This document shows, one piece after another, positions 1 to 8,273 of a stretch of DNA of 64,000 nt. Position numbers and translations under genes: made by a program. The notes beneath the pieces were generated by a model. The model searched no databases. It saw only the letters and a list, made by a program, of their open reading frames with translations, and was not told the DNA's origin. Position 1 is the first letter of the stretch; each line of letters opens with the position of its first letter. The stretch is from contig NZ_JASZYQ010000001.1 in assembly GCF_030316885.1 (NCBI RefSeq), positions 248,001 through 312,000 on the forward strand. Reading direction: 5' to 3'. Source of the stretch: Variovorax jilinensis (lineage in GTDB: Bacteria > Pseudomonadota > Gammaproteobacteria > Burkholderiales > Burkholderiaceae_C).

Positions 1-722
<722 letters not shown>

Positions 723-747
723 GCGCCGCGCATGGCTCGCGCCGACG

Positions 748-1638
748 TCAGAGCGCAAGCCCGCTGAACTCGGCCTTCATCCAGTCGATGAAGGCCCGTG
801 TGCGTGCGGGCAGCATGCGCGCATGCGGATAGATCACGCTCACGGGACGCGGCGGCGCCTCGAACGCCTCGAGCAGGATCTCGAGCCGGCCCTGGGCCAC
901 CAGCGGCAGCACCTGGTAGGACAGGAACATGCCGACGCCCGCGCCCGCGGCGCAGGTCTCGATCGCGGGCGCGATGTGATTGAAGTCGATGTTGCCGCGA
1001 ACACCGACCACCAGCCGGCGACCGTCCTCGCGAAAGACCCACTGTGCGATCGTGTTGGGACGCACGCAGATGCAGTTCAGGTGGGCCAGTTCGCGCGGGT
1101 GGCCGGGCCTGCCGTGCGTGCGCAGCCAGTCGGGGCTGGCGACCACCACGCGCCGGATGCTGCCGAGCTGCTGTGCCACCAGCGAGGAATCGTCGAGCGC
1201 GCTGATGCGGATGCCGACGTCGATGCCCTCTTCCAGCAGGTTCACGGTGCGGTCGTGCAGCAGCACGCTGCAGCGCACGCGTTCGTGGCGCTGGAGAAAG
1301 CGCACGACCGCGGGCGCCACGTACATGTGGCCGAACAGCACCGGCGCCGTGACCGTGAGATGTCCGACCGGTTCCGACGCGTCGACCGACAGTGCGCGGT
1401 CGGCGGCGTCGGCCGCAGCCAGCACCTCGCGGGCGCTGTCGAGGTAGCGGCGGCCTTCCTCGGTGAGCGAGATGCGCCGGGTCGTGCGGTGGAACAGACG
1501 GACGCCCAGATGGGCCTCGAGCGCCGCCAGCGACCGCACCACGGCAGGCAGCGAGCTGCCCTGCGCCTCGGCCGCCCGCGTGAGGCTGCCGCGATCGGCG
1601 ATCTGCACGAAGGTCTGCATGGCCTTGAGACGATCCAT
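748..1638 (-). CDS. LysR family transcriptional regulator
   Basis: A 296-residue DNA-binding regulator. The N-terminal winged helix-turn-helix is clear ([20 protein letters not shown], then [20 protein letters not shown], then [19 protein letters not shown]). A substrate-binding domain follows from about residue 90. The open frame continues upstream of 1638, but [10 protein letters not shown] is the canonical LysR beginning, so I chose that ATG. It is divergent from the GST gene at 1748, with 109 bases between them. That arrangement is classic for a LysR protein controlling its neighbour and itself. The effector is unknown. Confidence 0.9.
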   Translation of the reverse strand: MDRLKAMQTFVQIADRGSLTRAAEAQGSSLPAVVRSLAALEAHLGVRLFHRTTRRISLTEEGRRYLDSAREVLAAADAADRALSVDASEPVGHLTVTAPVLFGHMYVAPAVVRFLQRHERVRCSVLLHDRTVNLLEEGIDVGIRISALDDSSLVAQQLGSIRRVVVASPDWLRTHGRPGHPRELAHLNCICVRPNTIAQWVFREDGRRLVVGVRGNIDFNHIAPAIETCAAGAGVGMFLSYQVLPLVAQGRLEILLEAFEAPPRPVSVIYPHARMLPARTRAFIDWMKAEFSGLAL

Positions 1639-1747
1639 CGCCTGATTAAACCGTAAATCGAAGCAGTCATATGCAGTCGAGGCCATTACTCCAGTGCAGA
1701 GATCAAAGAACAATCGGTGCATGCCATTGCAACTCCAGGAGGAATCC
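1639..1747. promoter_or_regulatory. Divergent LysR/GST promoter region
   Basis: This 109-base intergenic stretch is clearly more AT-rich than its surroundings and must hold both divergent promoters. An imperfect dyad, ATTAAACCGTAAAT at 1645-1658, is a possible LysR-box core, but it is not a perfect T-N11-A palindrome. A strong Shine-Dalgarno AGGAGG lies at 1737-1742, six bases before the GST ATG, and decides that start. Confidence 0.4.
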
Positions 1748-2392
1748 ATGGTCGCCACGCTTCCCGCCGCACCGATCCGTCTCTATGGCGCCCCCGTCTC
1801 GGGGCACTCGCACCGTGTGCGCCTGTTCCTTTCGCTGCTCGGCCTGCCGTTCGAGACCATCGACGTCGATCTGCGCGCGGGCGAGCACCGGCAGGCCGGG
1901 TTCCTGCGCCGCAACGCCTTCGGCCAGATTCCCGTGATCGAGGACGGCGACTGCACCGTCGCCGATTCGAACGCCATCCTGGTCTACCTCGCCGAGCGCT
2001 ATGCGGCCGAGCCGGCGCGCTGGATGCCGCGCGATGCGGTCGGCGCGGCGCAGGTGCAGCGCTGGTTCTCGGTGGCGGCAGGGCCGCTGGCCTCGGGCCC
2101 CGCGGCGGCCCGCGTGATCGCGCTGTTCGGGCTGGACCAGGACCCGGCCGAGACGATCGCACGCTCGCACAAGCTGCTGGGCGTGATGGAGCTGCAGTTG
2201 ACGATGCAGGCCTACCTGGCCGGAGCCGCGGTCACGCTGGCCGACATCGCCAACTACACCTATGTGGCCCACGCGCCCGAAGGCGGCGTTTCGCTCGCGG
2301 CCTATCCGGCGGTACGCGCGTGGCTGGCGCGCATCGAGGCGCTGCCGGGCTTCGTGCCGATGGCACCGGCGCGCGTCGGAGCCGTGACGTGA
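1748..2392 (+). CDS. Glutathione S-transferase family protein
   Basis: A 214-residue cytosolic GST. The N-terminal thioredoxin-fold domain runs from RLYGAPVSGHSHRVRLFLSL to the glutathione-binding segment FGQIPVIEDGD and DSNAILVYLAERY. The C-terminal all-helical domain ends with ADIANYTYV, the usual helix motif. GSTs conjugate glutathione to electrophiles or reduce peroxides; the substrate here is not predictable. The start is fixed by AGGAGG just upstream. The stop overlaps the GTG of the next gene (GTGA), so the two are translationally coupled and are probably both controlled by the divergent LysR gene. Confidence 0.9.
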   Translation: MVATLPAAPIRLYGAPVSGHSHRVRLFLSLLGLPFETIDVDLRAGEHRQAGFLRRNAFGQIPVIEDGDCTVADSNAILVYLAERYAAEPARWMPRDAVGAAQVQRWFSVAAGPLASGPAAARVIALFGLDQDPAETIARSHKLLGVMELQLTMQAYLAGAAVTLADIANYTYVAHAPEGGVSLAAYPAVRAWLARIEALPGFVPMAPARVGAVT

Positions 2393-3354
2393 ATGCCCCG
2401 GCCTTCGTCCTGCAGGCCGGCATCGATGGCGGGCCCTGGCATGCGGGCGAGCGTGCGATGCAGGGCCTGGCGGGGGTGCGCGAACGCATGGCCGAGATCG
2501 GCCCGCGCGTGATCCGCGACCACATGCCGCAGCAGCACCGCGACTTCTTTGCCCAGCTGCCTTTCCTCGTCACGGGAGTCGTCGATACGCACGGGCAACC
2601 CTGGGCCGGTGTGCTTGCGGGCCCCGCGGGTTTCGCGCACTCGCCCGACGAGCACCATCTGCGCATCGATGCGCTGCCACGATCGCAGGACCCGATGGCG
2701 GCTGCGCTGTTGCCGGGCGCCGCGATCGGCCTGCTCGGCATCGAGCCGCACACGCGCCGCCGCAACCGCATGAACGGCGTGGTCGACGAGGTCGATGCGC
2801 GGGGCTTCGCGGTCGCGGTGCGGCAGAGCTTCGGCAACTGCCCGAAGTACATCCAGGCGCGCGAGCCGGTCTTCGTCGATGCGCCGGCCCAGGACCTGCC
2901 GGCACATCGGTCGTCGCGCCTGGAGGGTGAGGCGCGCCGGATGGTGGAAGCCGCCGACACCTTCTTCATCGCAAGCGCCCATCCGGCGTCGCAGGGGGTC
3001 GACGTCTCGCACCGTGGCGGGCGGCCGGGCTTCGTGCGTGTCGAGGCCGATGGCACGCTGACGGCGCCGGACTTCGCGGGCAATCTCTTCTTCAACACGC
3101 TGGGCAACATCGCAGTCGAGCCGCGTGCGGGCCTGCTGTTCGTCGACTTCGAGCGCGGCCACCTGCTGCAGCTGGCCGTCGAGGCCGAGGTGCTGTGGGA
3201 CGGTCCCGAGCTCGAATCCTTCCAGGGCGCGCAACGACTGCTTCGCATGCGGGTGCTCTCGTCGCTGTACCGGCCGCAAGCCCTGCCGCTTCGGTGGGGC
3301 GCGGCGCAGCCCTCGCCGTACCTGGCGGCCACCGGGCGCTGGAGCGCTGCCTGA
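2389..3354 (+). CDS. Pyridoxamine 5'-phosphate oxidase-family flavoprotein
   Basis: A 321-residue protein with a split-barrel FMN-binding fold of the kind annotated as 'pyridoxamine 5'-phosphate oxidase family'. The clues are FFAQLPFLVTGVVDTHGQPW near residue 45, the internal FGNCPKYIQ, FFIASAHP, and FAGNLFFNTLGNIAVEPRAG toward the end. Such proteins are usually flavin reductases or oxidoreductases rather than true PdxH. Translation starts at a GTG overlapping the GST stop by four bases, since no better ATG precedes the conserved part. The overlap suggests a shared operon with GST, perhaps for detoxification or redox chemistry. The substrate is unknown. Confidence 0.85.
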   Translation: MNAPAFVLQAGIDGGPWHAGERAMQGLAGVRERMAEIGPRVIRDHMPQQHRDFFAQLPFLVTGVVDTHGQPWAGVLAGPAGFAHSPDEHHLRIDALPRSQDPMAAALLPGAAIGLLGIEPHTRRRNRMNGVVDEVDARGFAVAVRQSFGNCPKYIQAREPVFVDAPAQDLPAHRSSRLEGEARRMVEAADTFFIASAHPASQGVDVSHRGGRPGFVRVEADGTLTAPDFAGNLFFNTLGNIAVEPRAGLLFVDFERGHLLQLAVEAEVLWDGPELESFQGAQRLLRMRVLSSLYRPQALPLRWGAAQPSPYLAATGRWSAA

Positions 3355-3364
3355 CGAGCTTGCC

Positions 3365-4540
3365 TCACTCGAAGACGGGAATGCGCACGTTGACCGAGGG
3401 CCGGTAGCGCCAGCTGCCCTGCGCGAGGACGTCGAGGTCCAGGCCCTGTTCGAGCAGGGTCTCGACGCCGGCAGTCGCGAGCGCGCAGGCCAGGGCCTCG
3501 CCAGGACAGGCATGGGCGCCGTGGCCGAAGCCCAGGGAGCGGCGCTCGCTGCGTTGCAGCTCGAAGCGATCGGGCGCAGGGTTCAACGAGGGATCGCGGT
3601 TGGCGGCAGCCAGCACCAGCAGCAGCGCGTCCCCCGTCGCGAGCTCGACGCCCGCCACGCGGGTCGGAGTGGCGACGAAGCGGCGCGTGTTGTGGACCGC
3701 CGGATCGAAGCGTGCGACCTCGCCGACCAGACTCGCCAGGAGATCGCGCCGCGCGTCCAAGGCGGTTCGCAGGTCCGGGTTGCGTGCCAGCGCCAGCACG
3801 CTGTTGCCGACGAGCCCGGCCGTGGCTTCGCAGGTCTGCGACAGCAGGCCGACCAGGTTGGCCTGCAGCGCGCGCGAGGGCGGTTCGGACGATTCGGCCT
3901 GCAGCCGCGCGAGCACGCTGCCCGGTGCCGCCGGCCTTGCGGCGGCCAGGGCCTCGAAGCGGCGCAGCAGCGCTTCAGCGGCTTCCGCGGCCTGCACGAG
4001 CTGCGCGGGATTCGACAGCGGCGACAGGCAGGCGACGAAGTCGCGCACCCAGTGCACGACCTGCGGCAGCTCGCGCAGGTCGAAGCCGAGCCACAGCGCC
4101 ACGCTCGCGACCGGGAGCGCGAACAGTCGCTCGTCGAGCGGCGCTTCGGCGATGGGGCCTTCGCGCGCGATGCGGTGCACGGCATCGCGTGCGGCCGCGA
4201 GATCGATGCCGCCGATCAGGCGCTGCAGCACCGGCCGATGCGCGGCATGGCGCGCGCCGTCGTTCATGCGAACGAGCTGGCCGAACAGTTCGCCCGCGGG
4301 CGTGCCGGCGAAGGTGCGCGGCACCGGCTCGGCCGGAGGACGCACCCGCAGCGCGGGGTTGGCGAAGATCTCGCGCAGCACGTCGGCGCGGCTCGCGATC
4401 CAGAGCTTGCTTGCGGGGTCGAAGACCAGCGGCGGCCCGGCGCGCAGGCGTGCATAGAAGGGGTAGGGATCGGCCGAGGTGACGGCGGCGATCGCATCGG
4501 ACGCTTGGATCGCGTCGAGCGGATGGGCGATGGCGTTCAT
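3365..4540 (-). CDS. Cytochrome P450
   Basis: A 391-residue soluble bacterial P450. The heme-ligand loop FGHGAHACPG (Cys near residue 340) is intact, and EVARFDPAVHNTRR supplies the ExxR region and the following conserved Arg. The I-helix area is unusual (LLSQTCEATAGLVGNS) and lacks the textbook AGxxT. The start is the ATG at 4540, which gives the normal family length; the open frame continues upstream but would run into the divergent ArsR gene. P450s hydroxylate or otherwise oxidise substrates using ferredoxin or flavodoxin. No redox partner is adjacent. Only 50 bases separate it from the divergent regulator, which suggests direct control. Confidence 0.9.
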   Translation of the reverse strand: MNAIAHPLDAIQASDAIAAVTSADPYPFYARLRAGPPLVFDPASKLWIASRADVLREIFANPALRVRPPAEPVPRTFAGTPAGELFGQLVRMNDGARHAAHRPVLQRLIGGIDLAAARDAVHRIAREGPIAEAPLDERLFALPVASVALWLGFDLRELPQVVHWVRDFVACLSPLSNPAQLVQAAEAAEALLRRFEALAAARPAAPGSVLARLQAESSEPPSRALQANLVGLLSQTCEATAGLVGNSVLALARNPDLRTALDARRDLLASLVGEVARFDPAVHNTRRFVATPTRVAGVELATGDALLLVLAAANRDPSLNPAPDRFELQRSERRSLGFGHGAHACPGEALACALATAGVETLLEQGLDLDVLAQGSWRYRPSVNVRIPVFE

Positions 4541-4590
4541 GCGCGCAGTGTGGACTTTTCGCTCCGACACGCTTCGTCTACCATCGAAAT

Positions 4591-5283
4591 ATGGAAAGCC
4601 TGTCGGCCGAGAACTGCCTTGCGCGCCTGGCCGGCGCAATCGCCGAGCCTGCCCGCGCGCGCATGCTGTGCTGCCTGATGGACGGCCACGCCCGCACCGC
4701 GACCGAGCTGGCGGCCGTTGCCGAGGTCGCGGCCTCGACCGCGAGCGCGCACCTGTCACGGCTCAGGGAACAGCGGCTGGTCGACGCCATGGCCCAGGGC
4801 AAGCATCGCTACTTCCGGCTCGCGGGCCCCGAGGTGGCCGCGGCGCTCGAAGGCCTGCTGGTGGTCGCTGGCGCGCCGCGTGGCGAGTTCCGGCCGAGCA
4901 CGCCGAACCGCCTGCGTGCCGCCCGCACCTGCTACGACCACATGGCAGGCGCCGCGGGCGTGGCGATGCACGACAGCCTCCATGCGCAGGGCTGGCTGCG
5001 CGCGGGGTCCGACGGCAACGACTACCTGCTCAGCGCGGAAGGCGAGCTCGCGCTCGAAAGCCTCGGCGTCGACATTGCGCAGGCGCGCGGCGCGCGTCGG
5101 CGCTTCGCCTGCGCCTGCCTCGACTGGAGCGAGCGCCGGCCACACCTGGGTGGGGCGCTCGGCGCGGCCTGCCTGCAGCTCGCGCTGCGCCGGGGCTGGG
5201 TGCGGCAGGTGCTCGACAGCCGTGAACTCGCCGTCACCCCCAGGGCCGAACGCGAGATCCCGGAGCTTTTCGGCCTGGGCTGA
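4591..5283 (+). CDS. ArsR family helix-turn-helix transcriptional regulator
   Basis: A 230-residue regulator. The N-terminal winged helix is ArsR-type: LAGAIAEPARARMLCCLMDG followed by TATELAAVAEVAASTASAHL and KHRYFRLAG. The protein is about twice the length of classical ArsR; the extra C-terminal half has several Cys residues (FACACLDW, GAACLQLAL) and may sense a ligand. This larger type is common beside oxidoreductases. It is divergent from the P450 with a 50-base gap, so it probably represses the P450 and itself until an inducer binds. Confidence 0.88.
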   Translation: MESLSAENCLARLAGAIAEPARARMLCCLMDGHARTATELAAVAEVAASTASAHLSRLREQRLVDAMAQGKHRYFRLAGPEVAAALEGLLVVAGAPRGEFRPSTPNRLRAARTCYDHMAGAAGVAMHDSLHAQGWLRAGSDGNDYLLSAEGELALESLGVDIAQARGARRRFACACLDWSERRPHLGGALGAACLQLALRRGWVRQVLDSRELAVTPRAEREIPELFGLG

Positions 5284-5298
5284 TTGCCAGACGCGCGG

Positions 5299-6816
5299 CT
5301 ACTGGAACGCCACTTCGGCGAAGCTGCGCAGCTTGCGGCTGTGCAGGCGGCTCGAGCCTTCCTGGCGCAGGATGTCGATCGCCGCCATGCCGATGCGCAG
5401 GTGCTGCTCGACCCGCTCGCGGTAGAACTGGTTGGCCATGCCGGGCAGCTTGATCTCGCCGTGCAGCGGCTTGTCGCTCACGCACAGCAGCGTGCCGTAG
5501 GGCACACGGAAGCGGAAGCCGTTGGCCGCGATGGTGGCGCTTTCCATGTCGAGCGCGACCGCGCGGCTCTGGCTGAAGCGGCGTTGCGGCTGGTTTCCGG
5601 GCAGCAGCTCCCAGTTGCGGTTGTCGGTGCTGGCCACGGTGCCGGTGCGCATGATCTTCTTGAGCTCGGTGCCCTGCGTGTTCGTGACCTCGGCCACGGC
5701 CTTCTCGAGCGCGAGCTGGATTTCGGACAACGCCGGGATCGGCACCCACAGCGGCAGCTCCTCGTCGAGCACGTGGTCTTCTCGCACGTAGGCATGGGCG
5801 AGCACGTAGTCGCCGAGCTGCTGGCCCTGCCGCAGGCCGGCGCAGTGGCCGAGCATGACCCAGGCATGCGGGCGCAGCACCGCCACGTGGTCGGTGATGG
5901 TCTTGGCATTGGCCGGGCCGACGCCGATGTTGACCATGCTGATGCCGGTGCAGTCCTCGCGCACCAGGTGATAGCCCGGCATCTGCGGCAGCCGCGGCGG
6001 CGGGGTGCCCTGCGAGCCGTCGAGCAGGCTGCCGTACATCGTGCTCGATCCCGCGGCCAGTCCGCGCCGGCGCGTGACCACGTTGCCGGGCTCGATGAAG
6101 GCGTTGTATTCGCTGTTCTCGTCGGCCATGGCCTCGCGGCCCAGGCGCACGAACTCGTCGATGTAGAACTGGTAGTTGGTGAACAGCACGAAGTTCTGGA
6201 ACCACTCGGGCGCAGTGCCGCTGTAGTGGCGCAGCCGGTGCAGCGAATAGTCGACCCGCGCCGCGGTGAACAGCGACAGCGGCTGCGCCTCGCCGGCCTT
6301 GGGCTCGTAGGTGCCGTTGGCGATGCCGTCGTCCATGGCGCCGAGGTCGGGCAGGTCGAAGACGTCGCGCATCAGCGCGCGCCTTTCGGCGCTCATCGTG
6401 CCTTCGATGTGGTCGTTCTCGGCGAACGAGAAATGGATGGGGATCGGCTGCGTGCTGGTGCCGATCTCGAGCTCGACCTGGTGGTTCTCGAGCAGCAGCC
6501 GGAACTGGTCGCGGTAGTAGCGCGAAAAGAGGTCGGGGCGGGTCAGCGTGGTCTCGTAGCGGCCCGGACCGGAGACGAAGCCGTAGCTCAGGCCCGCATT
6601 GGCGGCCGGCGTGCGGCGCGAGACGGTGTGGGTGTGGACCCGCACGAAGGGATAGCAGGCGCGCACGCGGCCCGGAAGGCTTTCGCCGGCCACGAAGCGC
6701 TGCATGGCCTCGCGCAGGTGCTGGAGGCCACCGTCGTAGATGTTGCGGACCTGTTCGAGGGCGGCGTCGGCGTCGGTGAAACGCGCGGGCGCGATGAAGG
6801 CTGGCATGTAGGGCAT
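5299..6816 (-). CDS. amn: AMP nucleosidase
   Basis: Hydrolyses AMP to adenine and ribose 5-phosphate, a purine-salvage and energy-balance enzyme. The 505-residue protein matches the family in length (about 480-500). Recognisable are the N-terminal YPFVRVHTHTVSRR, VDYSLHRLRHYSGT, the glycine-rich phosphorylase-like stretch around NIGVGPANAKTITDH, and MLGHCAGLRQGQQLGDYVLAHAYVRED. The C-terminal MESATIAANGFRFRVPYGTL contains the active-site acidic residue found in nucleoside phosphorylase folds. The frame is open further upstream; I chose the ATG at 6816 (MPYMPAF), although an ATG at 6807 is possible and neither has a strong ribosome-binding site. Confidence 0.92.
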   Translation of the reverse strand: MPYMPAFIAPARFTDADAALEQVRNIYDGGLQHLREAMQRFVAGESLPGRVRACYPFVRVHTHTVSRRTPAANAGLSYGFVSGPGRYETTLTRPDLFSRYYRDQFRLLLENHQVELEIGTSTQPIPIHFSFAENDHIEGTMSAERRALMRDVFDLPDLGAMDDGIANGTYEPKAGEAQPLSLFTAARVDYSLHRLRHYSGTAPEWFQNFVLFTNYQFYIDEFVRLGREAMADENSEYNAFIEPGNVVTRRRGLAAGSSTMYGSLLDGSQGTPPPRLPQMPGYHLVREDCTGISMVNIGVGPANAKTITDHVAVLRPHAWVMLGHCAGLRQGQQLGDYVLAHAYVREDHVLDEELPLWVPIPALSEIQLALEKAVAEVTNTQGTELKKIMRTGTVASTDNRNWELLPGNQPQRRFSQSRAVALDMESATIAANGFRFRVPYGTLLCVSDKPLHGEIKLPGMANQFYRERVEQHLRIGMAAIDILRQEGSSRLHSRKLRSFAEVAFQ

Positions 6817-6844
6817 GAGCAATTGTGGCCCACAGCCCTCCCGT

Positions 6845-8200
6845 CTAACCCGGCATCGGTTCGCGCATCGTGACGAATTCCTCCGCCACCGTGGGATGGA
6901 TGCCGATGGTGGCGTCGAACATCGCCTTGGTCGCGCCCGCACGCATCGCGACCGCGAAGCCCTGAACGATCTCGCCGGCCTCGGGGCCGACCATGTGGAG
7001 GCCCACCACGCGGTCGCTGGCCTTGTCGACGATCAGCTTCATGAAGGTGCGCTCGGGTCGGCCCGAGAGCGTGTGGCGCAGTGCACGGAACTCGCTCGAG
7101 AACAGCGTCACCTCGCCGAACTTCATGCGCGCGCCGGCTTCGGTGTAGCCGCAGGTGCCGACGTTGGGATGCGTGAACACCGCCGTGGGCGTGAACGCGT
7201 AGTCCATGCGCCGCTTGCCCTTGCCGAAGAGCAGGTCGACAACCACCATCGCCTCGGCCAGCGCCACCGGCGTGAGCGGCTGGCGCGTGGCGACATCGCC
7301 GACCGCGAGGATCGACGGCACCGAGCTGCGGTAGTCGGCGTCGATCTTCACGCGGCCGCGGTCGTCGAGCGCGACGCCGACCTGCTCGAGCCCCATGCCC
7401 TGGGTGTTGGGAACGCGCCCCGTCGCGAACAGGATCACGTCGGCCTCCACGCGCTGGCCGCGTGCGAGCACCGCGCACAGGCCGTGTTCGATCTCGCGGA
7501 TCGACGCGATCTCGGAATTGAAGCGGATGTCGATGCCGGCGCGGCGCATCTCCTGGGCCAGGAAATCGCGAACGTCCTCGTCGAACTCGGACAACAGGTG
7601 GGCCTTGCGCTGCAGCAGCGTGACCTCGCATCCGAGGCCCTTGAAGATCGATGCGAATTCGCAGGCGATGTACCCGCCGCCGACCACCAGCAGGCGCTTG
7701 GGGAAGGGGTCGAGGTCGAACATCTGGTCCGACACGACCACGTGTTCCTTGCCCGGCAGTTCGGGGACGAAGGGCATGCCGCCGGTGGCGAGCAGGATGT
7801 GTTGCGCGGTGAAGCGGCGTTCGCCGACCATCACCGTGTGGGCATCGACGAGCTGGGCCCAACCCGCGATCAGGGTCGCGCCCGCGCCATCGAGCAGGCT
7901 CTCGTAGACCTCGTTGAGGCGGTGGATCTCGCGCGCGCGGTTGGCCTTGAGGCGCGCCCAGTCGAAGTGCGGCTTGGCGACATCCCAGCCATAGCCGGCC
8001 GCTTCCTCGAAGGCCTCCGCGTAGCCTGCCGCATAGCTGTAGAGCTTCTTGGGAATGCAGCCGACGTTGACGCAGGTGCCGCCGAGCTCGGCGCATTCCG
8101 CGATCGCGACCCGGGCACCGCGCTGGGCTGCCATGCGAGCGGCACGCACGCCGCCGCTGCCGCCGCCGATGACGAAGAGATCGAAGTCGTAGGTGGGCAT
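6845..8200 (-). CDS. gor: Glutathione-disulfide reductase
   Basis: An NADPH-dependent flavoenzyme of 451 residues that keeps glutathione reduced in the cytoplasm. It has the FAD-binding IGGGSGGVRAARMAA, the redox pair GGTCVNVGCIPKK (Cys43 and Cys48), the NADPH-binding VVGGGYIACEFASIF, the second FAD motif AVGDVA, and the C-terminal interface HPTVAEEFVTM with the catalytic His-Glu. The start ATG at 8200 is preceded by GAAGGAG at good spacing. The open frame extends far upstream, but that part is a shadow of the glutamine-rich gene behind it. Amn starts 29 bases downstream of the gor stop, so the two may be co-transcribed. Confidence 0.96.
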   Translation of the reverse strand: MPTYDFDLFVIGGGSGGVRAARMAAQRGARVAIAECAELGGTCVNVGCIPKKLYSYAAGYAEAFEEAAGYGWDVAKPHFDWARLKANRAREIHRLNEVYESLLDGAGATLIAGWAQLVDAHTVMVGERRFTAQHILLATGGMPFVPELPGKEHVVVSDQMFDLDPFPKRLLVVGGGYIACEFASIFKGLGCEVTLLQRKAHLLSEFDEDVRDFLAQEMRRAGIDIRFNSEIASIREIEHGLCAVLARGQRVEADVILFATGRVPNTQGMGLEQVGVALDDRGRVKIDADYRSSVPSILAVGDVATRQPLTPVALAEAMVVVDLLFGKGKRRMDYAFTPTAVFTHPNVGTCGYTEAGARMKFGEVTLFSSEFRALRHTLSGRPERTFMKLIVDKASDRVVGLHMVGPEAGEIVQGFAVAMRAGATKAMFDATIGIHPTVAEEFVTMREPMPG

Positions 8201-8273
8201 GGGAACTCCTTCGCGCCGACTGTAGCCGGCGCGAGGGATGCCTGCCCGCCGCCATGCGCGATGCGCGCGGCGC

